A stretch of 64,000 nucleotides of DNA from Herbidospora mongoliensis (GCF_001570545.1 NZ_BBXD01000015.1:186001-250000), one strand, 5' to 3'; counted from the stretch's first letter, positions 24,440-33,622 are shown. Notes: generated by a model not told the origin, from the letters alone. Program-made: numbers and translations.

Positions 24440-25798
24440 ATGGATCGTCGCATCTTCGGGCTTGAGAACGAGTACGGCGTCACCTGCACGTTCCGGGGAC
24501 AGCGCAGGCTGTCTCCAGACGAGGTGGCCCGCTACCTGTTCCGGCGAGTGGTGTCCTGGGGCCGATCGAGCAACGTCTTCCTCCGCAACGGCGCGCGTCT
24601 CTATCTCGACGTCGGCAGCCATCCTGAATACGCCACCCCTGAGTGCGACAACGTCGTGGAGCTGGTCACCCATGACAAGGCAGGCGAACGCATTCTCGAG
24701 GGACTCCTCGTCGACGCCGAGAAACGCCTCCGCGAAGAAGGCATCGCCGGGGACATCTACCTCTTCAAGAACAACACCGACTCCGCGGGCAACTCCTACG
24801 GCTGCCACGAGAACTACCTCGTCGGCCGCCACGGCGAATTCGGCCGCCTCGCCGACGTCCTGATCCCCTACCTGGTCACCCGGCAGATCATCTGCGGGGC
24901 CGGCAAGGTGCTGCAGACCCCGCGCGGCGCCGTCTACTGCGTCTCCCAGCGGGCCGAGCACATCTGGGAGGGCGTGTCGTCGGCGACGACGCGCAGCCGA
25001 CCCATCATCAACACCCGCGACGAACCCCACGCCGACGCCGAGCGTTTCCGCCGGCTCCACGTCATCGTGGGCGACTCCAACATGAGCGAGACGACCATGC
25101 TGCTCAAGGTCGGCGCCACCGACCTGGTGCTGCGCATGATCGAGGCGGGCGTGGTGATGCGCGACCTGTCGCTGGAGAACCCGATCCGGGCCATCCGCGA
25201 GGTCTCCCACGACATGACCGGCCGACGGCGGGTCCGACTCGCCAACGGCCGCGAGGCCTCCTCGCTGGAGATCCAGCAGGAATACCTGAGCAAGGCGAAA
25301 GACTTCGTCGACCGCCGCGGTGGCGACGAGATCAGCAAGCGCGTCCTGGAACTCTGGGAGCGCACCCTCCACGCCGTGGAGACCGGCAACCTCGACCTGG
25401 TCGCACGGGAGATCGACTGGGTCACGAAATACCAGCTGATTGAACGTTACAGAAACAAGTACGACCTCCCGCTCTCGTCGCCCCGGGTGGCCCAGCTCGA
25501 CCTGGCCTATCACGACGTGCACCGCAAGCGAGGGCTCTTCTATCTGCTGCAGAAGCGCGGGTCGGTCGAACGGGTCGCGTCCGACATCAAGATTTTCGAG
25601 GCGAAGTCGGTCCCGCCGCAGACCACGCGGGCTCGCCTGCGCGGCGAGTTCATCCGCAAGGCCCAGGAGAAGCGGCGCGACTTCACCGTCGACTGGGTCC
25701 ACCTGAAGCTCAACGACCAGGCCCAGCGGACCGTCCTGTGCAAAGACCCTTTCCGTAGTGTTGACGAAAGGGTCGACAAGCTGATCGCTGGAATGTGA
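24440..25798 (+). CDS. pafA: Pup-protein ligase PafA
   Basis: PafA phosphorylates the C-terminal Glu of Pup with ATP and joins it to substrate lysines. The 452-residue protein is nearly colinear with mycobacterial Paf[94 protein letters not shown] and the C-terminal [23 protein letters not shown] 24440 is preferred to GTG 24437 because TAGGGT ends 6 nt upstream, suggesting a leaderless message. It lacks the Dop loop. Confidence 0.98.
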   Translation: MDRRIFGLENEYGVTCTFRGQRRLSPDEVARYLFRRVVSWGRSSNVFLRNGARLYLDVGSHPEYATPECDNVVELVTHDKAGERILEGLLVDAEKRLREEGIAGDIYLFKNNTDSAGNSYGCHENYLVGRHGEFGRLADVLIPYLVTRQIICGAGKVLQTPRGAVYCVSQRAEHIWEGVSSATTRSRPIINTRDEPHADAERFRRLHVIVGDSNMSETTMLLKVGATDLVLRMIEAGVVMRDLSLENPIRAIREVSHDMTGRRRVRLANGREASSLEIQQEYLSKAKDFVDRRGGDEISKRVLELWERTLHAVETGNLDLVAREIDWVTKYQLIERYRNKYDLPLSSPRVAQLDLAYHDVHRKRGLFYLLQKRGSVERVASDIKIFEAKSVPPQTTRARLRGEFIRKAQEKRRDFTVDWVHLKLNDQAQRTVLCKDPFRSVDERVDKLIAGM

Positions 25799-25819
25799 TC
25801 TCCTTACGTCGAGGAGACG

Positions 25820-25849
25820 GCGGGTTCGGGTAGTGTGACCCGAACCCGC
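25820..25849 (+). terminator. hairpin terminator after pafA
   Basis: A perfect 12-bp stem (GCGGGTTCGGGT with ACCCGAACCCGC) with a 6-nt loop, 21 nt after the pafA stop. Confidence 0.8.
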
Positions 25850-25873
25850 TGTCATATCCTTGAGGACTTTCAC

Positions 25874-26908
25874 ATGCGCCGCCGCACGGCCATCGCCGCC
25901 GCCGCACTTCCTTTGCTGCTGACCGCCGTCGCGTGCGGTACTGCTGAGAAGACGGCCACCGGAGCAACACCACCACCTGCCGCCACCAGCGCCGCCCCTG
26001 GCAGCGCTGCCGCCTCCGCGAGCGCGCCGCCCGCCCCGACCGGGCCGGTTGCCGACGCCAAGGACATCAAGGTGAGTGGTGCGGCAGGCGCCAAGCCATC
26101 CGTGTCTTTCCCGACGGGCAACCCGGCGTTGACCTCGTCGGCCCGGGTCATCTCCGAAGGTGACGGCTCCGCCGCCGCCGACGGCGACACCATGGTCGCG
26201 AAGGTCAGTGTCTGGACGTGGGACGGCAAGGAGAACAAGTCCACCGGCTCCGCCTATGACACCGGCCAGTCGGAGTTCGTGCCGATCAGCCAGCAGCAGA
26301 TGCCCAAGGCCCTTTACGACGGTCTGCTGGGCAGCAAGCCGGGTGGCCGTGTGCTCGTCGTGGTCGCCAAGGACTCCATCGACCCGGCTGTCATCGAGCA
26401 GGCCAAGACCCAGGGCACCGACTTCACCACCAGCTCGCAGGTGCTGGTCATCGACGTCGTGGGGGCCACCGCCAAGGCTGCCAAGGGCAAGGCCACCGAC
26501 CCCGGCATCGAGGGTGTCAAGCTGGTCAACCCCGGTGGCGACGCCGCGCCGACGCTGACCACCACGACCACGGCCCAGCCGCCGAAGGACCTGACGGTCA
26601 AGACCGTCATCCAGGGCGACGGCCCGAAGGTCACCGAGAAGCAGACCGTGATGGTCCACTACACCGGCAAGGTGTGGGGCACCGACAAGCAGTTCGACAG
26701 CTCGTGGGAGCGCAAGCAGCCGACCTCGTTCGCGCTCGACCAGGTCGTTCCCGGCTGGAAGCAGGGTCTGACCGGCGTCCCCGTCGGCAGCCGCGTCGTC
26801 ATCACCATCCCGCCGGCCCTCGGCTACGGTGAGGCCGGCCAGCCCGACGCCGGCATCAAGGGCACCGACACCCTGGTGTTCGTCGTCGACGTGCTCGGCG
26901 CCCTGTAA
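25874..26908 (+). CDS. FKBP-type peptidyl-prolyl isomerase lipoprotein
   Basis: A 344-residue lipoprotein (signal MRRRTAIAAAALPLLLTAVA, then Cys21) with a Pro/Ala-rich linker and two FKBP-like domains. The second domain (about residues 235-344) is canonical: VMVHYTGKVW, FDSSWERKQP, VVPGWKQGLTGVPVGSR and IPPALGYGE. The first domain (about 85-210) keeps the layout but lost several active-site residues. It probably folds exported proteins on the membrane surface. In mycobacteria and relatives an FKBP gene likewise follows pafA. Confidence 0.9.
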   Translation: MRRRTAIAAAALPLLLTAVACGTAEKTATGATPPPAATSAAPGSAAASASAPPAPTGPVADAKDIKVSGAAGAKPSVSFPTGNPALTSSARVISEGDGSAAADGDTMVAKVSVWTWDGKENKSTGSAYDTGQSEFVPISQQQMPKALYDGLLGSKPGGRVLVVVAKDSIDPAVIEQAKTQGTDFTTSSQVLVIDVVGATAKAAKGKATDPGIEGVKLVNPGGDAAPTLTTTTTAQPPKDLTVKTVIQGDGPKVTEKQTVMVHYTGKVWGTDKQFDSSWERKQPTSFALDQVVPGWKQGLTGVPVGSRVVITIPPALGYGEAGQPDAGIKGTDTLVFVVDVLGAL

Positions 26909-26925
26909 GACCGCGTAAAACCACC

Positions 26926-27576
26926 ATGGACGAGCTCGCGGCGGTCGCGGCACTGAACGATCCCGTGCGCCGTGAGCTCTACCGATACGTCACCTCGAAA
27001 GGCCGCCCGGTCGGGCGCAACGAGGCCGCGGAAGCGGCCGGCGTCGCGCGCCCCCTGGCGGCCTTTCATCTTGACAAGCTTGTTGATGCGGGCCTCCTGG
27101 AGGCCGATTTCGCGCACCTGACCGAGAAGAAGGGCCCCGGCAGCGGCCGCCCGGCGAAGATCTACCGCCGGGCCCCGGGCGAACACCAGGTGAGCGTGCC
27201 GCCGCGCGACTACCGCACCCTGGCCCTGGTCCTGGCCGAGGTCGTCGACCTGCTCGGCGGCGACGAGGTGGCCGAGAAGGCCGCCCACCGCATCGGTGCC
27301 CGGCTCGGCGCCGACAGCGCCGCCCCCTCGCTGGCCGACCTCCTCGGCGAACGCGGCTACGAGCCCTACGACGACGAGGGTGTGCTACGTCTGCGCAACT
27401 GCCCCTTCCACGTCCTGGCCGAGGAGCACCCGATGCTGGTGTGCTCGATGAACCTGTCCCTCTGCCAGGGCCTTCTTGAGGGACGCGGCGACTCCTCCGA
27501 CGCCCGGCTCGATCCCCGGCCGGGAGAGTGCTGCGTGGTCTTCTCCCCGGAACCTTCTAAAACAAATCAAAGTTGA
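26926..27576 (+). CDS. HTH transcriptional regulator with a Cys-rich C-terminus
   Basis: A 216-residue protein with an ArsR/winged-helix N-terminus (LNDPVRRELYRYVTSKGRPV, RPLAAFHLDKLVDAGLLEAD). The C-terminal NCPFH, VCSMNLSLCQGLL and PGECCV supply five cysteines that could bind metal or an iron-sulfur cluster, as in SufR-like regulators. The spacing does not match SufR exactly. It starts 17 nt after the FKBP gene, and DUF3291 follows 31 nt downstream. The target is unknown. Confidence 0.8.
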   Translation: MDELAAVAALNDPVRRELYRYVTSKGRPVGRNEAAEAAGVARPLAAFHLDKLVDAGLLEADFAHLTEKKGPGSGRPAKIYRRAPGEHQVSVPPRDYRTLALVLAEVVDLLGGDEVAEKAAHRIGARLGADSAAPSLADLLGERGYEPYDDEGVLRLRNCPFHVLAEEHPMLVCSMNLSLCQGLLEGRGDSSDARLDPRPGECCVVFSPEPSKTNQS

Positions 27577-27607
27577 CATAGAAGGCGCTGCTTGGGACGG
27601 TGAGGTC

Positions 27608-28060
27608 ATGCACCTGGCCCAGTTCAACGTCGCCCACATGCGCGCGCCCATCGATGACCCCCTGCTGGCCGATTTCGTCGCCGCCCTCGAACCCGTCAAC
27701 GCGCTGGCCGACGCCGCGCCGGGGTTCGTCTGGCGCGCCATCGCCAACGAGGACGACCCCGAAGAGACCATCACCCACGACTTCGGCGACCACCTACTGA
27801 TCAACTACTCGATCTGGGAGTCGCGCGAGAGCCTGTGGAACTTCGTCTACCGGTCGGCCCACCTGGCGATCCTGCAGCGCAGGCGCGAGTGGTTCCAGCG
27901 GGTGGCCGAGCCCTACACGGTGATGTGGTGGGTGCCCGACGGCGAGATTCCCCCGCTGAAAGAGGGGTGGGACCGCCTGGCCCTGCTCAAGGCGAAGGGC
28001 CCCACGTCAGACGCCTTCACCTTCAAGGAGTTCTACGAACCCAACGGTGATAGGGCATGA
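27608..28060 (+). CDS. DUF3291 family protein
   Basis: A 150-residue protein matching DUF3291 (dimeric alpha/beta-barrel-like). Typical segments are HLAQFNVAHMRAPIDDPLLA, NYSIWESRESLWNFVYRSAH and HLAILQRRREWFQRV, followed by VMWWVPDGEIPPLKEGWDRL. The biochemical role is unknown. A consensus TTGACA lies at 27573-27578, but no clear -10 follows. A strong hairpin lies after the stop. Confidence 0.88.
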   Translation: MHLAQFNVAHMRAPIDDPLLADFVAALEPVNALADAAPGFVWRAIANEDDPEETITHDFGDHLLINYSIWESRESLWNFVYRSAHLAILQRRREWFQRVAEPYTVMWWVPDGEIPPLKEGWDRLALLKAKGPTSDAFTFKEFYEPNGDRA

Positions 28061-28146
28061 GATCCGTTCCGCGCCGCCCGGGGTCCTTCATTCGCTTCCG
28101 CTACGGCTTCGCCTGGCCGGCACCGCCCGCCGCCCCAGGACCGCCC

Positions 28147-28189
28147 CGTATCCGGCGCCAACCGGCCGCGCCGGTCGGCGCCGGATACG
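28147..28189. terminator. bidirectional hairpin between DUF3291 and DUF3866
   Basis: A 19-bp stem with one A-C mismatch (28147-28165 with 28171-28189) and a 5-nt loop lies between convergent genes. The flanking 28061-28268 holds no gene. Confidence 0.8.
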
Positions 28190-28268
28190 AGTAAGCCCTG
28201 GCCAAGAGCTCTTCAGGTGTGGTGGTGACGACGGTGATCCGGCTCTGCGGGGAGTCGAATCCTCGCGG

Positions 28269-29342
28269 TCAGGCGGAGAGGAGCGCGGCCCCGTGACGGC
28301 CGGCCGCCGCCGAGGTGAGGAAGTAGGCCAGGTCCTGGTCGAGTTTGCGGCCCATGGTCGACAGACCCACGGGGGAGGCCTGGAGAGCCTCGTACAGGCC
28401 GTCGACCTTGACTTTCACCAGGTTGTGGCGCTCGCCCAGGACTGCGGCCTGGGTTTCGACCTTCGTGCCGAACGCGCCGCCCAGTTCGGGGACCACGATG
28501 TCGGCGGGGGCGAGGGCCACGCGGCCATAAGAGGTCAGTGAGTGGTGGGAGACGCCGATGTGGCGCTCGCGCAGGTCGCCCTCGCTGACGCGGAGGGCTC
28601 CCACGGGGCGGCCGTTGAGCACTGCGGCGGCGTTGATCGCCTCGCCGGACGAGACGCCGGAGAAGCCCCACTTCGTTCCGGTGCCCAGGTTCCCCGGGCC
28701 CTGGGCCACGACGGCCAGGTCGGCGCCCAGGACGTGGCGGGCGGCCAGCAGGCCCGTGTGGGTCGTGACGGCCTCCAGGTCGCCGCCGAACGACTGGCCG
28801 ACGGTGACAACTCCTGTCAACCAGCCGATCTCGCGGAGCTTCGCGCACGCCATCGAGAACCACGCCGGCAGCGCGCCGCCGTCGAGCATCACATAGGCCA
28901 CGCGTGCCGAAGGGCGCTCCAGGTAGAGGCCGCAGAGGATCGCGGGCAGCGCCGAGTGCAGGTCGGCGACCACGACCGGCATCCCGTCGAGGGAGTCGGC
29001 GTCGCGGAGAACGGCGTGGTGGGGGGAGTCCTGCTCGTCGGCGCCCAGGACCGTGGCCTGCAGGGGGGTGTAGCGGGCCTTGACGAGATGGCCAGGTCCT
29101 GAAGGATCTTGTGGCAAACGGTCAGGAATCGCTACCACCATGGCGTAACCTCCCGTACCGAGGCCCATGGCGAGGGCGGTCGTGTTCAACAGCACCGTGT
29201 CGCCGGGCTCGGGGCGGCCGACTAGGGGCGGATAGGCCAGCGCCCGGCATCGGGTGCCGTCTTCGACGGCGACCTCGATCTCGAGGGCGCCGGGCCATTC
29301 GCGCCTGATCTCACGGACCTCGCCCCTGCGCCATCTGATCAC
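28269..29342 (-). CDS. DUF3866 family protein
   Basis: A 357-residue actinobacterial protein of unknown function that fits DUF3866 in length and in blocks such as LNTTALAMGLGTGGYAMVVA, MPVVVADLHSALPAI, GPGNLGTGTKWGFSG and RHIGVSHHSLTSYGRVALAP. The Gly-rich and His-rich blocks suggest a ligand-binding alpha/beta protein, but no catalytic set is recognised. It reads away from pafB, and 37 nt separate the two start codons. Confidence 0.85.
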   Translation of the reverse strand: MIRWRRGEVREIRREWPGALEIEVAVEDGTRCRALAYPPLVGRPEPGDTVLLNTTALAMGLGTGGYAMVVAIPDRLPQDPSGPGHLVKARYTPLQATVLGADEQDSPHHAVLRDADSLDGMPVVVADLHSALPAILCGLYLERPSARVAYVMLDGGALPAWFSMACAKLREIGWLTGVVTVGQSFGGDLEAVTTHTGLLAARHVLGADLAVVAQGPGNLGTGTKWGFSGVSSGEAINAAAVLNGRPVGALRVSEGDLRERHIGVSHHSLTSYGRVALAPADIVVPELGGAFGTKVETQAAVLGERHNLVKVKVDGLYEALQASPVGLSTMGRKLDQDLAYFLTSAAAGRHGAALLSA

Positions 29343-29379
29343 CGGAAAAGGGTAGCGTTCGAGTCAGGAGGGAGGGCCG

Positions 29380-30324
29380 ATGTCGCGGCGGAAGACGGAA
29401 CGGTTGCTGAATCTGGTGATCTGCCTGCTGTCGACCACACGTCCGTTGAGTGCGGAACAGATCCGCTTCGCGGTGCCCGGGTACGATCCGGTCAACGACG
29501 AGGCCTTCCAGCGGATGTTCGAGCGGGACAAGAACGAACTGCGCGAGATCGGCATCCCGATCGAGGTCCAGAAGGACCCGTGGGACGACGATCCCGGCTA
29601 TCGCATCGTCAAGCAGTCCTATGAGCTGCCCGAGATCACCCTGGAGCCCGACGAGGCGGCCGTGCTCGGCCTGGCCGCGCAGGTCTGGCAGCGGGCCAAC
29701 CTGGCCGAGGCGGCCGGCGGCGCGATGCTCAAGCTGAAGGCCGGCGGGGTCGAGACCGACCTGGTCGAAGGACCCCTGGAACTGCGGGTCGACACCCGCG
29801 ACGCGGCGTTCACCCCCCTGTGGGAGGCGGTCCGCGACCGCCGCGCCGTCACCTTCCACTACCGCTCCGGCGGCAGCGAGTCGGTTCTCAAGCGCGTGGT
29901 CGAGCCGTGGGGCGTGCTGTCCCGGCGCGGCCGGTGGTACGTCGTCGGCCACGACCGCACCCGCGACGGCACCCGCGTCTTCCGGCTCAGCCGGATCGTC
30001 GGCGACGTCACGCCGTCGGGCCGCCCGGGAAGCGTGGAGGTGCCCGAGGGCACCGATCTGCGGGCGCTGGTGGCGTACGGAGGAGACGACCCCGGCCCCG
30101 AACGCACCGCCACGGTGCGCATCCGCCCCGGCACCTGCCAGGGCCTGCGCCACCTCGCCAGGGACGTGCGGCCCGGAACCGACTGGGACGAGGCCGACAT
30201 CGTCTTCACCGACCCAGAACGGCTCGCGGGCTGGCTGGCCAGCCTGGGCCCCGACGCGGTGATCGACGGTCCTCCCGACGCCCGTGAAGCCGTGATCCGC
30301 CGCCTGAAGGGGGCCCTGCATTGA
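29380..30324 (+). CDS. pafB: WYL-domain transcriptional regulator PafB
   Basis: PafB and PafC form a heterodimer that activates LexA-independent DNA-damage promoters in mycobacteria. The 314-residue product has an N-terminal winged helix (RRKTERLLNLVICLLSTTRP, DEAFQRMFERDKNELREIGI) and a WYL domain, where YVVGHDRTRDGTRVFRLSRI carries the conserved ring contacts. The C-terminal WCX extension follows. GGAGGGAGGG precedes ATG 29380. The stop overlaps the pafC start (TTGA), coupling the two. Confidence 0.94.
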   Translation: MSRRKTERLLNLVICLLSTTRPLSAEQIRFAVPGYDPVNDEAFQRMFERDKNELREIGIPIEVQKDPWDDDPGYRIVKQSYELPEITLEPDEAAVLGLAAQVWQRANLAEAAGGAMLKLKAGGVETDLVEGPLELRVDTRDAAFTPLWEAVRDRRAVTFHYRSGGSESVLKRVVEPWGVLSRRGRWYVVGHDRTRDGTRVFRLSRIVGDVTPSGRPGSVEVPEGTDLRALVAYGGDDPGPERTATVRIRPGTCQGLRHLARDVRPGTDWDEADIVFTDPERLAGWLASLGPDAVIDGPPDAREAVIRRLKGALH

Positions 30325-31271
30325 ACGATCGGCTGCCCCGGCTGCTCGCCCTCGTGCCCTACCTGATGTCCCACCCGGGCGCCTCCGTGCCCGAGGTCGC
30401 CAAGGTCTTCGGGCTCAACGAGAAGCAGCTCATCGAGGACCTCCAGCTGGTCTGGATGTGCGGCCTGCCCGGCCACACCCCGGGCGACCTCATCGACGTC
30501 TCGTGGGACGGCGGCGAGATCCTCATCGACAACGCCGACACGATCGCGCGCCCCCTCAAGCTCGGCGTCGACGAGGCCAGCGCCCTGCTGGTCGCGCTGC
30601 GGATGCTGGGGGAGCTGCCCGAGTTCGCCGGCGGCGAGGTGCTCGGCCGGGTCGTGGCCAAGCTGGAGCAGGCCGCCGGCGACGGCGCCGCCGCGATCAG
30701 CAACCAGGTCACCGTCGAGGTCGAGGCCGCCCCCGGCGCGCTCGCGACCGTCACCGACGCGGCCCGGCGCAAGCGCCGGCTCTCGCTCGTCTACTACACC
30801 CCGGGCCGCGACGAGATCACGCCCCGCGAGGTCGACCCGCTGCGGGTGGCCCTCGTCGACGGGCGTCACTACCTCGAAGGCTGGTGCTACCGGGCCGAGG
30901 CGATGCGGATGTTCCGGGTGGACCGGATCCAGGAGGTCGCCGTCCTCGACGTCCCGGCCGACCCGCCCGCCGAGGCCGAGCCGATGGACGTCACACAGGG
31001 CGTCTTCCGCCCCTCCGAGACCGACGAACTGGTCGAGCTGGAGGTGACTCCGGCCGGGCGGTGGATCTCCGAGTACTACCCCGTCGAAGAGGTGGAGGAG
31101 CTCGGCGAAGGCCGTCAGCGGGTCGCGCTGCGGGCCCGTGACCAGGGCTGGCTGGTGCGGCTGGCGCTGCGGCTGGGTGACTCCGGCCGGGTGGTCAGGC
31201 CTGAGAGCCTGGCCGCGCGGGTCGCCGAGACGGCCAAGGGAACGCTGGCCAACTATGAGGGAAGCGTGTGA
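30321..31271 (+). CDS. pafC: WYL-domain transcriptional regulator PafC
   Basis: The 316-residue partner of PafB. It begins LPRLLALVPYLMSHPG and EVAKVFGLNEKQLIEDLQLV (winged helix), and the WYL block reads VDGRHYLEGWCYRAEAMRMF. The start is TTG 30321, a rare initiator made likely by the 4-nt overlap with the pafB stop. It is followed at once by a 49-residue membrane protein and tatA, as in the mycobacterial locus. Confidence 0.94.
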   Translation: MNDRLPRLLALVPYLMSHPGASVPEVAKVFGLNEKQLIEDLQLVWMCGLPGHTPGDLIDVSWDGGEILIDNADTIARPLKLGVDEASALLVALRMLGELPEFAGGEVLGRVVAKLEQAAGDGAAAISNQVTVEVEAAPGALATVTDAARRKRRLSLVYYTPGRDEITPREVDPLRVALVDGRHYLEGWCYRAEAMRMFRVDRIQEVAVLDVPADPPAEAEPMDVTQGVFRPSETDELVELEVTPAGRWISEYYPVEEVEELGEGRQRVALRARDQGWLVRLALRLGDSGRVVRPESLAARVAETAKGTLANYEGSV

Positions 31272-31417
31272 TCTGGTTATTGGCGGGTCTGGGCGCGGCC
31301 GGTCTGGTGGTCGTGGGGTTTCTGACGGTTCGTGTACTTATCGCGGCACACGGGCTGAGGGCCGAAATCGAGCGGGCCAAGACCCAAATGCAGCCGATTC
31401 GTCCCCCGGAGGGGTGA
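31268..31417 (+). CDS. 49-residue single-pass membrane protein
   Basis: A small open frame overlooked at normal length cut-offs: GTG 31268 overlaps the pafC stop by 4 nt (GTGA), and TGA ends at 31417. The product starts MIWLLAGLGAAGLVVVGFLT, one membrane helix (about residues 3-27). A basic/acidic stretch, RAEIERAKTQMQPIRPPEG, makes the cytoplasmic tail. It sits between pafC and tatA with good coding character. Function unknown; it could be a Tat or division-related accessory. Confidence 0.7.
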   Translation: MIWLLAGLGAAGLVVVGFLTVRVLIAAHGLRAEIERAKTQMQPIRPPEG

Positions 31418-31424
31418 TGAGCAC

Positions 31425-31447
31425 CCCGATCGCAGCGTACGATCGGG
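31425..31447. repeat. inverted repeat upstream of tatA
   Basis: CCCGATCG (31425-31432) pairs with CGATCGGG (31440-31447), 7-nt loop. It may be a stem or an operator between the small membrane gene and tatA. Confidence 0.4.
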
Positions 31448-31483
31448 CAAGGACGTGCATCACCCGCCCCTTAAGGACGTGTC

Positions 31484-31831
31484 ATGGGAAGCCTGGGACC
31501 CACTGAGCTCATCATCATCGGGCTCATCATCATCCTGCTGTTCGGCGCCAAGAAGCTCCCCGACACGGCTCGCGCCCTCGGGCAGTCGATGCGTCTGTTC
31601 AAGAAGGAGACGCAGAAGATGCGCGAGGAAGACGACGACAAGTCGACCGTCGTGACCGCGCAGGCCGAGACGGTCACCCCGCAGCCCGCGGCGACCACGC
31701 CGCCCGCGCAGATCCCCCCGGCTGTTCCGACGCCCTCGGTCGAAGACCGGCTGCGTCAGCTGGAGGAGGAGAACGCGAAACTGCGGACCACCTCGCAGCC
31801 CGGCGTTCAGCCGTCCGACAAGCAGAACTGA
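31484..31831 (+). CDS. tatA: Sec-independent translocase subunit TatA
   Basis: TatA forms the pore-like component of Tat export. The 115-residue protein begins MGSLGPTELIIIGLIIILLF, a single membrane helix with the conserved Pro/Glu, then the amphipathic GAKKLPDTARALGQSMRLFK. The rest is a charged and Pro-rich cytoplasmic tail with a coiled-coil-like stretch DRLRQLEEENAKLR near the end. AAGGACGTGTC precedes ATG 31484. tatC follows 36 nt downstream. Confidence 0.96.
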   Translation: MGSLGPTELIIIGLIIILLFGAKKLPDTARALGQSMRLFKKETQKMREEDDDKSTVVTAQAETVTPQPAATTPPAQIPPAVPTPSVEDRLRQLEEENAKLRTTSQPGVQPSDKQN

Positions 31832-31867
31832 CCTCCGCCGCACCTTCTCCCGAGACAGGATCATGGG

Positions 31868-32722
31868 ATGGCCCTGTTGAAGAGGTCGCCGAAACCGCAG
31901 GCCTCGGCCGCGACCGACGACCCCGATGGGCGCATGTCGCTCATGGACCACCTCCGCGAACTGCGGAACCGCCTGGCCAAGATGATCATCGGCGTGGTGG
32001 TAGGGACGATCGTCGGTCTGGTCTTCTTCGACCCGATCTGGGATTTCATGACCGGGCCGTTCTGCCGTCTGCCTGACGCCTATCGGCTCGGCGGCGGCAC
32101 GGAGTGCAGCCTGGTGGTCGGCAGCGTCACCGGCGGTCTGTTCATCAACCTCAAGGTCGCCTTCATGTTCGGCCTCGTGGTCGCCTCACCGATCTGGCTC
32201 TTCCAGATCTGGGCGTTCGTGACGCCGGGTCTCTACCGGAACGAGAAGCGCTACAGCTACACGTTCCTCGGCCTGGCCGTCCCGCTCTTCCTGGCCGGCG
32301 CGACGCTCGCCTACCTGACCATGGACAAGGGCCTGTCGCTGCTCCTCGGGTTCGTGCCCGAGAACGCGGTGCCACTCATCGACGTCAACGACTATCTGAC
32401 GTTCCTGATGATGATGCTGCTGATCTTCGGCGTGTCGTTCCTGCTGCCGCTGCTGCTGGCGTTCCTGAACTTCCTCGGCGTGCTCCGCTACGAGACCGTC
32501 GCCAAGCACCAGCGCATGGTCGTGTTCGGCATGTTCGTCTTCGCGGCCGTCGCGACGCCGAGCCAGGACCCCTTCACCATGCTGGCGCTCGCGCTGCCGA
32601 TGATCGGGCTGTTCTTCGTGGCGGAGGCGTTCATGTACGTCCACGACAAGCGGGCCGACGCCACCGCGGCCGCCAAGGCCAGGGCGCTCGAAGAGGAACT
32701 CGACGGCACACCGGCCGAGTGA
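31868..32722 (+). CDS. tatC: Sec-independent translocase subunit TatC
   Basis: TatC recognises the twin-arginine signal peptide. The 284-residue protein shows six membrane helices and the conserved cytoplasmic N-terminus DGRMSLMDHLRELRNRLAK; further matches are FMTGPFCRLP, FQIWAFVTPGLYRNEKRY and LPLLLAFLNFLGVL. The last 25 residues are a cytoplasmic tail. It overlaps the next gene by 4 nt. Confidence 0.96.
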   Translation: MALLKRSPKPQASAATDDPDGRMSLMDHLRELRNRLAKMIIGVVVGTIVGLVFFDPIWDFMTGPFCRLPDAYRLGGGTECSLVVGSVTGGLFINLKVAFMFGLVVASPIWLFQIWAFVTPGLYRNEKRYSYTFLGLAVPLFLAGATLAYLTMDKGLSLLLGFVPENAVPLIDVNDYLTFLMMMLLIFGVSFLLPLLLAFLNFLGVLRYETVAKHQRMVVFGMFVFAAVATPSQDPFTMLALALPMIGLFFVAEAFMYVHDKRADATAAAKARALEEELDGTPAE

Positions 32723-33597
32723 CGCGCCGAGTGACCGGCATAACGGTTCTCGCGAACCCGGCCGCCCGTGGCGGCCGGGGCATGCGGCGCCTTGCGCCCG
32801 TGCTGGCGCGCCTGCGCGCCACCGGCCTCCCGGTCTCGGTCGTCTCCGGGGCGTCGCCCGGCGACACGCTGGAGCAGGCCCGCGCCGCCGTGCGCGGGCG
32901 GCCGTCGACGCTGGTCGCGTGTGGTGGTGACGGCCTGGTTCACCTGGCCGTCCAGGCGGTCGCCGGTACGGGCGTCCCGCTCGCGATCATCCCCATGGGC
33001 ACCGGCAACGACATCGCCGCCGACCTCGGCGTTCCGCGTGACCCGTTACGGGCCGCCGACCTGGTGACCGGGGGAGTGCCCCGCGTCATCGACGCCGCGA
33101 CCGCAGGCGACCGGTGGTTCGCCGGCGTGCTGGCCTGCGGGTTCGACTCCCGGGTCAACGAACGCGCCAACGCCATGACGGGCCCGGCCAAATACGTCAT
33201 CGCCGCGCTCCAGGAGCTCAGGGAGTTCCAGCCGATCCCCTTCCGGATCACCGTCGACGATGGGCCCGCCGTCGAGGTCGAGGCGATGATGGTGGCGGTC
33301 GGCAACACCAGGTCGTACGGGAACGGAATGAAGATCTGTCCCACCGCCCGGCCCGACGACGGGCTGCTCGACGTGGTCGTCCTGAAAGCCGTGTCGAAGG
33401 CCGCCTTCCTGCGCACCTTCCCGAAGGTCTTCCTGGGCGCCCACACGAAACACCCGGCGGTCGAGATCCACCGTGCCGTCTCCGTGACGCTGGAGGCACC
33501 GGGCGTGATCGCCTACGCCGACGGAGAACGCGTCGGACCCACCCCACTGACCTGCACGGCCCGTGCCGGTGCGCTGACGGTGATGACACGGCCGTAA
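32719..33597 (+). CDS. diacylglycerol/lipid kinase family protein
   Basis: A 292-residue DgkB/sphingosine-kinase-like protein with the catalytic GGDG motif in LVACGGDGLVHLAVQ, PMGTGNDIAADLG and VACGFDSRVNE-type blocks, then DGLLDVVVLKA and YADGERV at the C-terminus. It phosphorylates a lipid, perhaps diacylglycerol or an undecaprenyl-type species; the substrate is not certain. GTG 32719 overlaps the tatC stop; GTG 32731 is an alternative. It separates tatC from helY in this window. Confidence 0.9.
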   Translation: MTRRVTGITVLANPAARGGRGMRRLAPVLARLRATGLPVSVVSGASPGDTLEQARAAVRGRPSTLVACGGDGLVHLAVQAVAGTGVPLAIIPMGTGNDIAADLGVPRDPLRAADLVTGGVPRVIDAATAGDRWFAGVLACGFDSRVNERANAMTGPAKYVIAALQELREFQPIPFRITVDDGPAVEVEAMMVAVGNTRSYGNGMKICPTARPDDGLLDVVVLKAVSKAAFLRTFPKVFLGAHTKHPAVEIHRAVSVTLEAPGVIAYADGERVGPTPLTCTARAGALTVMTRP

Positions 33598-33609
33598 CAG
33601 GAATATCGG

Positions 33610-33615
33610 TAGGGT
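33610..33615 (+). promoter_or_regulatory. candidate -10 box of helY (leaderless)
   Basis: TAGGGT ends 7 nt before ATG 33623, so transcription could begin at or next to the start codon. Confidence 0.4.
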
Positions 33616-33622
33616 TGACGCC

